From Acidobacteriota bacterium (GTDB lineage Bacteria; Acidobacteriota; UBA6911): a stretch of 33,142 nucleotides of DNA. Each line of letters opens with the position of its first letter. The first letter of the stretch is position 1. Location of the stretch: contig JAFNAG010000008.1 of assembly GCA_017860135.1 (NCBI GenBank), positions 1-33,142 on the forward strand. The letters run 5' to 3'. Shown here piece by piece: positions 1-7,867 of this stretch. Below the pieces are notes generated by a model that worked only from the letters and a program-made list of their open reading frames with translations, searched no databases and was not told the DNA's origin. The translations under genes were made by a program, and so were the position numbers.

Positions 1-19
1 AAGGGATGCTGCAAGTATC

Positions 20-386
20 TCAGCGATTCAGACAGTGGGATGCGCATCAACTCGCACCCCGCAGGGGTGCAGCAGGAAAGCCCAGGGCGCAAGCCCTGGG
101 ATGAGCGGCATGAGAACAGGATCAGCCCTGAAGGGCGAGGCAGGGCCCACGCGATCCGCACATTTGGACGGCATGAGAGTTGGTGTGTGCGATGTTGTGC
201 GTATTTTTATCGGCCGGCTGCTCCGCCCTTGTATGATCAATGTTGTTACACAGCTATTCAAAGGAAAGATACCCGTAGTAGGAAGTTTCTCTTTGCTTCT
301 TTCTTCAGGGCTGGGATCTTGGGCGCGCCGTTTCCCAGGGCTTTCCTGCACCGCCCCTTCGGGGCTTGCCACTGTCTGAATCGCAG
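20..386. mobile_element. MITE-like non-autonomous element with terminal inverted repeats and 9-bp flanking direct repeats
   Basis: The 16-mer GCGATTCAGACAGTGG at 23-38 recurs as its exact reverse complement at 369-384; allowing one mismatch the match is 18 bp (21-38 against 369-386). Immediately outside lies the direct repeat GCAAGTATC, at 11-19 and 387-395, which looks like a target-site duplication. The inverted similarity continues inward with gaps: CAGCCCTGAAG at 123-133 is mirrored by its complement at 303-313, and both arms contain a CCCC-AGGGG hairpin and a GCAGGAAAGCCC segment. No credible protein is encoded inside; the long open frames come from palindromic GC-rich DNA. This is a pattern call made from the sequence alone; no transposase is present in the window to mobilise it. 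Confidence 0.55.
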
Positions 387-495
387 GCAAGTATCCGCTG
401 AGCGCGCATCCATGCGCGACTGCGATCTTCGCAGTGGCCTCTTCCGGGGGTTTTGGGCGGTGCGCCTCTATTACCCCCGGCCGTGTTGCCGGGCT

Positions 496-569
496 GGGTC
501 CGCACGCATCCCGCGTGCGCTCTTTCCGGGTGGGTCCCCGGCTTCTGCACGCGGGACGCGTGCGGACCC
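496..569. repeat. Large imperfect hairpin, dispersed-repeat type
   Basis: A 23-nt segment at 496-518 (begins GGGTCCGCACGC, ends CCCGCGTGC) is matched by its reverse complement at 547-569 with a single mismatch, leaving a 28-nt loop. It lies between the MITE-like element and the BlaI-type gene. It resembles the short GC-rich palindromes that recur between genes in many environmental genomes. Copy number cannot be judged from this window. Confidence 0.6.
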
Positions 570-812
570 TGGGATGCTCCGGGGATGCCCCGCGCGGGAA
601 CGCCGAGCGGCAGGTGAGCGCGGATCGGGCCGCCGGTCGCGTATGCCTGCTGGCGGTGCTCCGATAGCACACTAATCCCGGCATTTTGCGGGAATCCCCG
701 ATTTTTTGAGGAAATAGATTGCTTTCCCGAACGTACTTACCCTGGTGAACATCACGCATTCCGGTTCCGATTCCTGGCTGCAGGCTGAGGTGTCAGCGTT
801 TGGAGGGTGAGA

Positions 813-1211
813 ATGAAAAGGGATCTCAACTCAGTTCTCCTGACACGTCAGGAGCTTCAAATCATGAAGGTAGTCTGGGAGATGGGATCCGCTACGGTGA
901 AAGAGGTGTGCAATACTCTATCTCGTCAAAAGAAAACAGCTTATACGACCATCCTGACCCTCATGGGCATCCTGGAAGATAAGGGTGTACTGATTCACAC
1001 GCGCTCAGGCCGTGCCTATATCTACCACCCGCTGCTGTCGCGGGAGCAGGCGACCAAAAACCAGATTCGTGACGTGCTGTGCCGCTTTTTCGATGGCAAG
1101 ACGGATAAGCTGATCGATATGCTCCAGGAGCTGGAGCCTCCGAATGGCGAGCAGGTCTACATGCTGGCCGGGCGGGTAAAACCAGCTCGGGAAAAACACC
1201 AGGTTGCTTGA
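813..1211 (+). CDS. BlaI/MecI-family transcriptional repressor
   Basis: A 132-aa protein with the N-terminal winged helix of the BlaI/MecI/CopY family: LTRQELQIMKVVWEMG, then VKEVCNTLSRQKKTAYTT, then ILEDKGVLIHTRSGRAYIY with the wing. The C-terminal part, including VLCRFFDGKTDKLIDMLQE, fits the dimerisation helices. The ATG at 813 is chosen because GGAGGG at 802-807 is well spaced from it; an in-frame GTG at 807 would sit inside that ribosome site. Family members bind palindromic operators and are inactivated by proteolysis through a BlaR1-type membrane sensor. No BlaR1 gene is adjacent: the upstream 800 bp is repeat DNA and the next gene is convergent, 3 bp away. The regulated target is unknown. 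Confidence 0.85.
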   Translation: MKRDLNSVLLTRQELQIMKVVWEMGSATVKEVCNTLSRQKKTAYTTILTLMGILEDKGVLIHTRSGRAYIYHPLLSREQATKNQIRDVLCRFFDGKTDKLIDMLQELEPPNGEQVYMLAGRVKPAREKHQVA

Positions 1212-1214
1212 GAT

Positions 1215-2198
1215 TCACTGCCCGCCGGCGGGAGCAAAGTACCCCTTGCGGTAATTCAATTTCAAATCCTTGTCTGGAACACGGATTTCAATCTTCCGAT
1301 AGCCACCATCCCGTCTCGGATTGGATGAAATATAGCCGAGGTTGTACTGGCTGCGCAATTCTTGGCTGATTTCACGGAAAGCGGCATCCAGTTCCTCCAC
1401 CTGAAACGGGAAAAGCGCCTTGCCACCGGTTTCCTCCGCCAGTTGTTTCAAGACACGGTCTCCCTGCCTTGTATCCCCGCCGGTACCAAAGAAACCGCCC
1501 CTGCTGATGCTGATCGAAAAGATGGTTGCCTCGGCATTGATGGCCATTTCCCGCGCCCGCTCAAGCGTCTCATTGCTCGCGGAATCCTCACCGTCGGAGA
1601 GAATGACGATGGTCTTGCGGCCTGTTTCCCGGATCAGTTTCTCATCACAGGTTTTCACGATGGCATCGAAGAGTGCGGTGTTTCCCGCGGCCCGCATGGT
1701 CCGGATTTGTTTGGCGAGCTTGTTGACCTCGTTGGTGAAATCCTGGACCAGGTTAACCGATGAATCGAATTGGACCAGCATGGCGCGGTCATTCTGCTTG
1801 AGTACTGCATAAAAGAAATTGGTTGCAGCCTCCTGCTCGAATTTGAGTTTCGGTGCCACGCTCTGGCTGGTATCCACCAGGAGAGCGATCGTCAGGGGCA
1901 GACTTGCCTCGCGGGCGAAGTTCCGTATCTCCTGACGCACACCGTCCTCATATACAAAAAAATCCCCCTGCGCGAGATGAGTGACGAAGGATTTGCTGTC
2001 TTTGTTCCATGCCGAGCAAAAGACGTTAATGAGGTCCACATTCACGCGATACGTCTGGTCGGAAATGCTCGCCGGGAGCTGGCCGACGGCCTTCTGCTGC
2101 GACGGTCGGGCGGGATCCTGGCCCGGAGGTGGAGATTGCTGCAACAGCAGAAGAAGACTGAACAGTGCCGCCGGCCCAAAGCAAGAGATAATGAGCAT
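1215..2198 (-). CDS. Secreted VWFA-domain protein of the acidobacterial type
   Basis: A 327-aa protein. Residues 1-20 are hydrophobic and probably act as a signal peptide, followed by a Pro/Gln-rich stretch. Residues 50-95 contain YRVNVDLINVFCSAWNKDSK and DFFVYEDGVRQEIRNF, the small beta domain that precedes VWA in the family TIGR03436 (VWFA-related Acidobacterial domain). The VWA fold follows: MIDAS motif DTSQS at 109-113, a Thr/Asn-rich loop (RAAGNTALFDAI) and ILSDGEDS. The C-terminal strand region ends RKGYFAPAGGQ. Such proteins are exported and thought to bind partners through a metal ion; their function is not established. The start is preceded by AGGAA. It is convergent with the BlaI gene and transcribed separately. 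Confidence 0.85.
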   Translation of the reverse strand: MLIISCFGPAALFSLLLLLQQSPPPGQDPARPSQQKAVGQLPASISDQTYRVNVDLINVFCSAWNKDSKSFVTHLAQGDFFVYEDGVRQEIRNFAREASLPLTIALLVDTSQSVAPKLKFEQEAATNFFYAVLKQNDRAMLVQFDSSVNLVQDFTNEVNKLAKQIRTMRAAGNTALFDAIVKTCDEKLIRETGRKTIVILSDGEDSASNETLERAREMAINAEATIFSISISRGGFFGTGGDTRQGDRVLKQLAEETGGKALFPFQVEELDAAFREISQELRSQYNLGYISSNPRRDGGYRKIEIRVPDKDLKLNYRKGYFAPAGGQ

Positions 2199-2620
2199 TT
2201 TGTTTCCTGTATCTCCAAGACATTATTGAATTAACACTCATATTATAATTTGCACTTACTTTCGAGTCAAGGCGTGCGGCTCGGCATGCCGGCGTTGAGA
2301 GTTCGAGCGTGCCGCGGCGCCTGTGCTCTTGCGTCGGCATCGTGATTTGCCCAAATGATTCTTACGGTCGCGGCTCTGAGCCAGGTGGCAATGCATGTGG
2401 TGACGCGCAACTGGTCTATACCGTCGTTGTTGCGCGCGAGCGTGTCCCGCGAGGGCGCGCGAGTTTTGACACTGCCGGTGGCGGGAATCGCGCGCGTCCG
2501 ATGAATCCATGTCAGACGATTTCCCGCCGTCTGGGTGATCAAAAAGCCGAACGCACTGATCAGCCCGCGCCGGCCCTCCGGGCAGGCTTCCATTGGTTAA
2601 AGCTGAGCAGTGTCGTGTCG
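2199..2620. other. Intergenic region without a recognisable gene
   Basis: About 420 bp between the pseudouridine synthase stop and the VWA start. The first 60 bp next to the VWA gene are AT-richer and may hold its promoter. The remainder is GC-rich with a purine/pyrimidine pattern unlike the flanking genes. The open frames across it, such as the minus frame over 2267-2593, have Arg/His/Ala-rich composition with no recognisable motif. It may be a decayed gene or repeat. Confidence 0.5.
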
Positions 2621-3625
2621 CTAGCGTCCGGGATTGAGCCGGTTTCGAGGGCCATCCAGGCCGGCCGGGCGTCCTGAAGGGGCAATCCCGTCAAGGAATT
2701 CGGCCAGCTCCTCGGGCAGGGGAGAATGAAATGCGAGCGATTCCCCGGTTCGCGGGTGCCGGAAAGCCAGCCTGTGCGCGTGAAGGAAGTGCCGTTGCAG
2801 GTTGCGGACGGTTGACTGAATTCGCACATCGGTGAGATTCCGGAGGCGATTCCCTCCGTAGAGAGAATCGCCGACGACGGGATGTCCCGCCTGAGCCAGA
2901 TGAACGCGAATCTGATGTGTCCGGCCGGTTTCGATCCTGATGCGCAACAGGGTAAACGGTCCCGCCGCGTATTCCTCGCGATAGTGGGTCACGGCCTCGC
3001 GGCGGCGCCGCGAGTGCACGGAGATCTTTTTCCTGTCCCTGACATCGCGTCCCAGCGGCAGGTCAATGGTCCCGGCACGGAGAGCCGGCCGGCCGTACAC
3101 CAGGGCCAGGTACTCCTTTTCGACCTTGCGTTCCCTGAACTGGAGCGCCAGATCCCGGTGTGCCGCCTGGGTTTTGGTCACCACCAGCAGCCCGCTGGTA
3201 AGCTTGTCGAGGCGGTGCACAATTCCGGGCCGCAGGGGATCTCCGGCATCGAGCGATCCGAAATGGTACAGCAGCGCGTTCACGAGAGTGCCTTCGTGGA
3301 CGCCAGCCCCGGCATGGCACACCATGCCGGCCGGCTTCTCGATCACGGCCAGATCCGCATCCTCGTAAATCACGTTGAGCGGTATGGGCTCAGGGCGGAT
3401 AGAGGGTACGGGTTCGGGCGTTCCGGGAGCAAAGGAAATGACGTCTCCGTGGTGCAGAAGGCACCCCGTTTTCACCCTCTCGTGGTTGACGAGGATCGAG
3501 CCGTCGCGGATGAAAGTCTGGATTTGTGACCGGCTCTGCCCGGGAAAGATTTCCGCCAGATACCGGTCCAGCCGGGTCCGTGCCGCACCGGGCGGTACCC
3601 GGAGGCTCTCTCCGCTCTTGATCAC
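2621..3625 (-). CDS. rluD: RluA/RluD-family large-subunit rRNA pseudouridine synthase
   Basis: A 334-aa protein, the normal length for RluD. Residues about 18-65 form an S4 RNA-binding domain (RLDRYLAEIFPGQSRSQIQ, then GSILVNHERV). The catalytic domain follows, with the family motif HRLDKLTSG at 137-145; D140 is the expected nucleophile. Downstream motifs EYLALVYGRP, GRTHQIRVHLAQAGHPVVGD and HAHRLAFRHP are typical. The enzyme isomerises uridines in 23S rRNA helix 69 (RluD) or at related sites; the exact target cannot be read from sequence. Its start overlaps the lgt stop by 4 bp, so it is probably translationally coupled as the last gene of the EF-G-like/lgt operon. The C-terminal tail beyond about residue 310 is unremarkable. 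Confidence 0.9.
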   Translation of the reverse strand: MIKSGESLRVPPGAARTRLDRYLAEIFPGQSRSQIQTFIRDGSILVNHERVKTGCLLHHGDVISFAPGTPEPVPSIRPEPIPLNVIYEDADLAVIEKPAGMVCHAGAGVHEGTLVNALLYHFGSLDAGDPLRPGIVHRLDKLTSGLLVVTKTQAAHRDLALQFRERKVEKEYLALVYGRPALRAGTIDLPLGRDVRDRKKISVHSRRRREAVTHYREEYAAGPFTLLRIRIETGRTHQIRVHLAQAGHPVVGDSLYGGNRLRNLTDVRIQSTVRNLQRHFLHAHRLAFRHPRTGESLAFHSPLPEELAEFLDGIAPSGRPAGLDGPRNRLNPGR

Positions 3626-4416
3626 GCCACAGCCGTGTCGCGGTTACGGCGCCGCAGATACAGATACGCCCCTGCCGCCCCGAGTACGGTCAGAATCCCG
3701 ATGAATTGGGATGTCGAGAGCAGGCCGCCAAACAGGAACCCGCGGTCGTCGTCACGGAAAAACTCGATGAAGAAGCGCAGCCCTGCATACAGCATCAGGT
3801 ACTCGAGGATCACCTGGCCGGTGAAATGGTGCCGGCGAAGCCGATTCATGAGGTATAGAAACAGGAGGAACGAACACATGGATTCATAGAGCTGGGTGGG
3901 GTGCAGCGGCACGTTGAGGGGAACGCCGACATTCTCGTACGAGTATTGGTCAGTGAAAGTTATTCCCCAGGGAAGATGGGTCGGTTTGCCGTAGCAGCAC
4001 CCGGCGGACAGGCAGCCCAGGCGCCCGATCGACTGTCCCAGGGCGATGCCGGGCGCGGTGATGTCGGCAACCGTCCAGGCCGGCAGCCTTGTCCGGTGCA
4101 TGTACCAGAATGACGCTCCCAGCGCCAGCAGCAGGCCACCATAATAAACCCCGCTGGAACGAAGGGTTGAAAGCGAAAAGATCTCGCGCGGGTTGGCCGA
4201 GTAATAGGAGTAGTCGGAAATAAAAAGCAAAAGCTTGGCTCCGACCAGCGCCGAAAAAATGATGATCAACCCGAGATTCCAGATCGAATCCGGGTTCAGC
4301 CCCGCCTTGGAAGCGTTCCGGCTGGCAAGCCAGATTCCGACAATGAACGCCACTGCCAACAGGAGCCCGTAGGTGTGGATTGTAAGCGGCCCGAGGTCCA
4401 GGATTTTAGGGTACAT
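3622..4416 (-). CDS. lgt: Prolipoprotein diacylglyceryl transferase
   Basis: A 264-aa inner-membrane protein that transfers diacylglycerol from phosphatidylglycerol to the lipobox cysteine of prolipoproteins, the first step of lipoprotein maturation. Seven or so hydrophobic segments are visible, starting with TYGLLLAVAFIVGIWLAS. The family signature is GRLGCLSAGCCYGKPT at 131-146, with R132 corresponding to the essential Arg of the family. Other hallmarks are the N-terminal HTYGLLLA, LHPTQLYES and FFRDDDRG near the C-terminus. It begins 9 bp after the stop of the EF-G-like gene and overlaps the RluD-type gene by 4 bp, giving a compact three-gene operon. Confidence 0.95.
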   Translation of the reverse strand: MYPKILDLGPLTIHTYGLLLAVAFIVGIWLASRNASKAGLNPDSIWNLGLIIIFSALVGAKLLLFISDYSYYSANPREIFSLSTLRSSGVYYGGLLLALGASFWYMHRTRLPAWTVADITAPGIALGQSIGRLGCLSAGCCYGKPTHLPWGITFTDQYSYENVGVPLNVPLHPTQLYESMCSFLLFLYLMNRLRRHHFTGQVILEYLMLYAGLRFFIEFFRDDDRGFLFGGLLSTSQFIGILTVLGAAGAYLYLRRRNRDTAVA

Positions 4417-4425
4417 AGGGTTGTT

Positions 4426-6516
4426 TTACTCTTCCTCTGCTTTTCGTTCCTTGTTTGCCTCTTCGATGATCTTCTGGGCGATGTGGGCCGGAACCTCGTC
4501 ATAGTGGGAGAACTCCATATGGTAGTTCCCGCGCCCGCCGGTCATGGACGTCAGGACCGGCGCATAACTCACCATTTCCGCCATCGGCACCTGAGCTTTG
4601 ATGACCTGCATGTCGCGTTTGATGTCCATGCCCTGCAGCTTTCCCCGCCTGCTGGTGAGGTCGCCCATCAGGTCCCCGGCATATTCCTGTGGCGCGACAA
4701 TATCCACGTTCATGATCGGCTCGAGCAGAACCGGCTGTGCCAGCTCCATCCCCTTTTTAAACGCCATGCTGCCAGCGACCTTGAATGCGAGTTCCGAGGA
4801 ATCCACAGGATGGTAACTGCCGTCGTACAGGGTTACCCTGAAGTCGACCACCGGGAATCCGGCAACAAATCCTCTGGCTGCGGCGTCGATGATCCCCTTT
4901 TCCACCGCAGGGATGAAGTTCCGCGGAATGGCGCCGCCGAAGATCTCATCAGCAAACTCGAAACCGGCGCCGCGCGACAGCGGTTCCATCTTGATTTTGC
5001 AGTCTCCGAACTGGCCGTGCCCGCCGGTCTGTTTCTTATACCTGCCCTGTACGTCGGAGGTGCCCCGGATCGTTTCGCGATAGGGAACCTTTGGGGTCTT
5101 GAGGATCACTTCCACGCCATAGCGCTTGCGGAGCTTGGCTACCGTGACCTCCACGTGGAGCTGCCCCGATCCCGCCAGCAGGAGTTGTTTTGTCTGAGGG
5201 TCGCGATTGTATTTGATGGCGGCGTCTTCCTCAGCGATGCGCGACAGAGCGTTGCTGATCTTGTCTTCGTCCCCCCGTGCCTTTGGCTCGATCGCGAAGG
5301 TAATAGAGGGTTCCGGAACCTCTACGGCCGGGAAAACCACCGGCTGCGAAGGATCGCACAGGGTGTCACCCGTCGTCGTTTCCCTCAATTTGGTGACTGC
5401 GAAGAAATCGCCTGCGTGAACCTCCCCGACCGGAGTCATGGTCTTCCCCTGAAGCACCTGCAGAGGGCCGAACTTCTCGGTTTTGCCCTTGGTCTGGTTG
5501 AAGTAGGTCGTGTCGGACCGCATCAAACCCGAGTAGAGGCGGATGATGCTGATTCGCCCGGTAAAAGGATCGGCCACGGTTTTCACGACATAGGCCGCAT
5601 AAGGCTCGCTGCCACTCACCGCCCGCTCGACGGGCTCGTTGGTTTTGGGGTTTGTGCCCCGCACCTTCTCCACCCCTGGGGCGGGAAGAAGTTCGGCGAT
5701 GGCATCGAGAATCTGCGGCACGCCGATGTTGAGAGTTGCGCTGCTGCAAAGGACCGGAAATATCGTGCGCGCAGTGACGCTCTTCTTGAGCCCTGCCAGA
5801 AGGTCGGGTGCCGACAGCGTGCCGTCTGCAAAGAACTTCTCCATCAGTTCGTCACTGCTTTCCGCCACCATTTCGATCAGCTTCTCACGCGCCTCTCTGG
5901 CGGCGTCCTGATACCCGGCCGGGACATCGACGGTCTGGAACTTTCCGGACCCGTCTCTTTCGAAGCGGTGCGCTTTGCCGCTCAGAATATCGATCACTCC
6001 CGTGAATTCGCGCTCCGAGCCGATCGGGATCTGAATGGGGACGCAGGATCTTCCGAAGGCCTCATGCACGGATTCCAGCGCCCGATCGAAGCTGGCGTTG
6101 TCACGGTCCATCTTGTTGACAACCAGAATCCGCGGCAGGTTGAACTCCACTGCGAACTCCCAGACCTTCTCTGTCTGCACTTCCACGCCCGAGATCGCAT
6201 CCACGACCACAACGGCGGCGTCCGCGGCACGCAGGACCAGCCGGGTATCGTTCAAGAACGGACGGTAGCCGGGAGTGTCCAGGATGTTGATCTTCTTTCT
6301 ATCCCATTCGCAATGGGCCAATGCGCTGCTGATCGAAATCTTCCGCTCGACCTCCTCCTCCTCGTAGTCGGTCACCGTGTTGCCGTCCTCCACCCGGGCA
6401 AGCCGATTGATGGCGCCGGAATCGAACAGCAGGGCGGACGTCAGCGATGTCTTGCCGGAAGTGCCGTGCCCGATGATTCCGACGTTTCGAATGGATTCGG
6501 TATCGTAAACCCTCAT
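4426..6516 (-). CDS. EF-G-like translational GTPase (EF-G-2 type)
   Basis: A 696-aa GTPase with the five-domain EF-G layout. G motifs: P-loop GHGTSGKT at 16-23 (canonical EF-G has GHIDAGKT), DTPGY at 80-84, NKMD at 134-137. The G2 region reads ERKISISSALA rather than the RGITI of canonical EF-G. Domain IV contains KVPYRETI and KQTGGHGQFGDCKIKMEP, and domain V ends MTGGRGNYHMEFSHYDEVP. These substitutions match the EF-G-2 paralogue group seen in Thermus and other phyla, not the essential FusA of the str operon; no rpsL, rpsG or tuf is nearby. The group's role is unclear; ribosome binding and GTPase activity are known for some members. AAAGGAG lies 7 bp before the ATG. It leads the operon with lgt and the RluD-type gene. 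Confidence 0.9.
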   Translation of the reverse strand: MRVYDTESIRNVGIIGHGTSGKTSLTSALLFDSGAINRLARVEDGNTVTDYEEEEVERKISISSALAHCEWDRKKINILDTPGYRPFLNDTRLVLRAADAAVVVVDAISGVEVQTEKVWEFAVEFNLPRILVVNKMDRDNASFDRALESVHEAFGRSCVPIQIPIGSEREFTGVIDILSGKAHRFERDGSGKFQTVDVPAGYQDAAREAREKLIEMVAESSDELMEKFFADGTLSAPDLLAGLKKSVTARTIFPVLCSSATLNIGVPQILDAIAELLPAPGVEKVRGTNPKTNEPVERAVSGSEPYAAYVVKTVADPFTGRISIIRLYSGLMRSDTTYFNQTKGKTEKFGPLQVLQGKTMTPVGEVHAGDFFAVTKLRETTTGDTLCDPSQPVVFPAVEVPEPSITFAIEPKARGDEDKISNALSRIAEEDAAIKYNRDPQTKQLLLAGSGQLHVEVTVAKLRKRYGVEVILKTPKVPYRETIRGTSDVQGRYKKQTGGHGQFGDCKIKMEPLSRGAGFEFADEIFGGAIPRNFIPAVEKGIIDAAARGFVAGFPVVDFRVTLYDGSYHPVDSSELAFKVAGSMAFKKGMELAQPVLLEPIMNVDIVAPQEYAGDLMGDLTSRRGKLQGMDIKRDMQVIKAQVPMAEMVSYAPVLTSMTGGRGNYHMEFSHYDEVPAHIAQKIIEEANKERKAEEE

Positions 6517-6955
6517 GGAAGACTCCTTTCACAGGTAATGGTCCGGAATGAGTTTGCAAAAGAGTTAACAATACCACACGGCCGCTTTCAGCCGCAACGA
6601 TCCCGGCGGTCCAAAAAGCAGCAATGGAGATTCTTGCGCGAGCCCTAAGTCTGAATCCGGCGGTTGCGGCGCGTTGCGACCGAATCTACCGGAATTCCGG
6701 ATGTCCGCGTCTTGTTCTGGGCAGGCAGACGGTTTCGGGATATACTGGGTGCGGCGAGGGAGCCCGTTTCGGGTCATTGTGTAGCCAGCCCGAAGAAAAC
6801 TGCCACGAATTCCACGAATGATCACGAAAGCCGCATCGTATGGCGCGCATCAAGGGAGATAGTTCTTTGTGAGAATTCGTGAAATTATTCGTGGCTTTAT
6901 TTGCAGACCCTCGACTGATCCGAGCCGGCTAAGCAGTTACCATTTCGGAGGTGCT
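6517..6955. other. Divergent intergenic region with inverted repeat
   Basis: This 439-bp gap separates the divergent EF-G-like and glutaminyl-cyclase-like genes and should contain both promoters. No strong sigma-70 hexamer pair was found. It holds the imperfect inverted repeat at 6802-6895. No credible short coding sequence was seen. Confidence 0.5.
6802..6895. repeat. CACGAAT-type dispersed inverted repeat
   Basis: GCCACGAAT at 6802-6810 followed by TCCACGAATGATCACGAA is mirrored at 6875-6895 (ATTCGTGAAATT then ATTCGTGGC), with about 45 bp between the arms. Iterated CACGAAT / ATTCGTG units flanking a spacer form a repeat type seen between genes in many environmental bacteria. A degenerate relative lies at 19425-19474. 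Confidence 0.65.
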
Positions 6956-7855
6956 ATGCGTGCCGCTATCACGATGTTGCTTACCCTGGTGGTATTCGTG
7001 TCCACAGCATGCGCACAGTCGCCGGGCACATCAGTGACGGTGCTGAGCGGAGAGAAGGCCATGGAGCACGTTCGTGCGCAGGTCGCATTCGGCCCTCGGC
7101 CCCCCGGCTCGGAGGCGCTGCGGAAGTGCCGCGAATACATCGTCGGGCAACTCGAGGGATACGGCTACCAGGTGGAGCAGGACGCCTTCGATGCCGCAAC
7201 GCCTTACGGCAGGAAGGCGATGGTGAACCTGATCGCGCGCAGAAGCGGTGGCGGGAAGCCCATCGTGGCACTGGCGAGCCATTACGACACCAAGTACTAC
7301 GAAAACCTGACTTTCCTTGGCGCCAACGATGGCGGCAGCAGCACCGGCCTGCTGCTCGAGCTTGCCCGCGTGCTTGCAGGCCGCGATGACGGCCTGGATT
7401 ACTGGTTGGTATTTCTGGACGGCGAGGAGGCATTCATCGAGTGGAGCACCTTCGACAGCACTTACGGCAGCCGTCATCTTGCGCGGCGCTGGAAGGAAGA
7501 TGGTACCGCCGGCAAGGTGCGCGCGCTTCTTCTCCTGGACATGGTCGGAGACCGGAGCCTGGGGCTCCTGAAAGACCGCAATTCAACGCCCTGGCTGATG
7601 GATCTGGTATGGAACACCGCCGCGGAAGCCGGTTTCCAAGCGATCCTGTCGTCCACCGAGACCCACATGGAAGACGATCACATCCCCTTCATCGATGCGG
7701 GCATCCCCAGCGTCGATATCATCGACATGGACTACCCCCCCTGGCACACCGCGCAGGATACCCTGGACAAGATCAGTGCGGGGAGCCTGGAAAAGGTGGG
7801 GAATCTCGTATTGGCGGTGCTTCCGCGGCTCGAAAGGAGATTGGCAGGGAAGTGA
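6956..7855 (+). CDS. Exported M28-family glutaminyl-peptide cyclotransferase-like protein
   Basis: A 299-aa protein with an N-terminal signal peptide (residues 1-21, ending STACAQS). The body is an M28 zinc fold: HYDTKYY at 109-115, GANDGG with the metal ligand D125, DGEEAF at 155-160 with catalytic E157 and ligand E158, EDDHIPF, and PPWHTAQDT with ligand H264. The stretch from FLDGEEAF through YGSRHLA closely resembles animal glutaminyl cyclases rather than classical aminopeptidases, and only one zinc site is expected. The likely reaction is cyclisation of N-terminal Gln to pyroglutamate on exported proteins; aminopeptidase activity is the alternative. ATG 6956 is chosen over upstream in-frame starts because GGAGGTG precedes it and the signal peptide then lies at the N-terminus. 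Confidence 0.82.
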   Translation: MRAAITMLLTLVVFVSTACAQSPGTSVTVLSGEKAMEHVRAQVAFGPRPPGSEALRKCREYIVGQLEGYGYQVEQDAFDAATPYGRKAMVNLIARRSGGGKPIVALASHYDTKYYENLTFLGANDGGSSTGLLLELARVLAGRDDGLDYWLVFLDGEEAFIEWSTFDSTYGSRHLARRWKEDGTAGKVRALLLLDMVGDRSLGLLKDRNSTPWLMDLVWNTAAEAGFQAILSSTETHMEDDHIPFIDAGIPSVDIIDMDYPPWHTAQDTLDKISAGSLEKVGNLVLAVLPRLERRLAGK

Positions 7856-7867
7856 CGGCCTCGAGCA

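Noticed and set aside
28-759. Long open frames on both strands over the first 760 bp
   Set aside because: They arise from GC-rich palindromic repeat DNA, overlap each other on both strands and show repetitive Arg/Pro/Gly/Ala composition with no domain motif.
2267-2593. 108-codon minus-strand open frame between the pseudouridine synthase and VWA genes
   Set aside because: No recognisable motif, no ribosome site and Arg/Ala/His-rich composition; at best a remnant.
4375-6648. 757-codon plus-strand open frame
   Set aside because: It lies antisense to the EF-G-like gene, whose GTPase motifs are unambiguous; the antisense frame is open because of GC-rich third positions.
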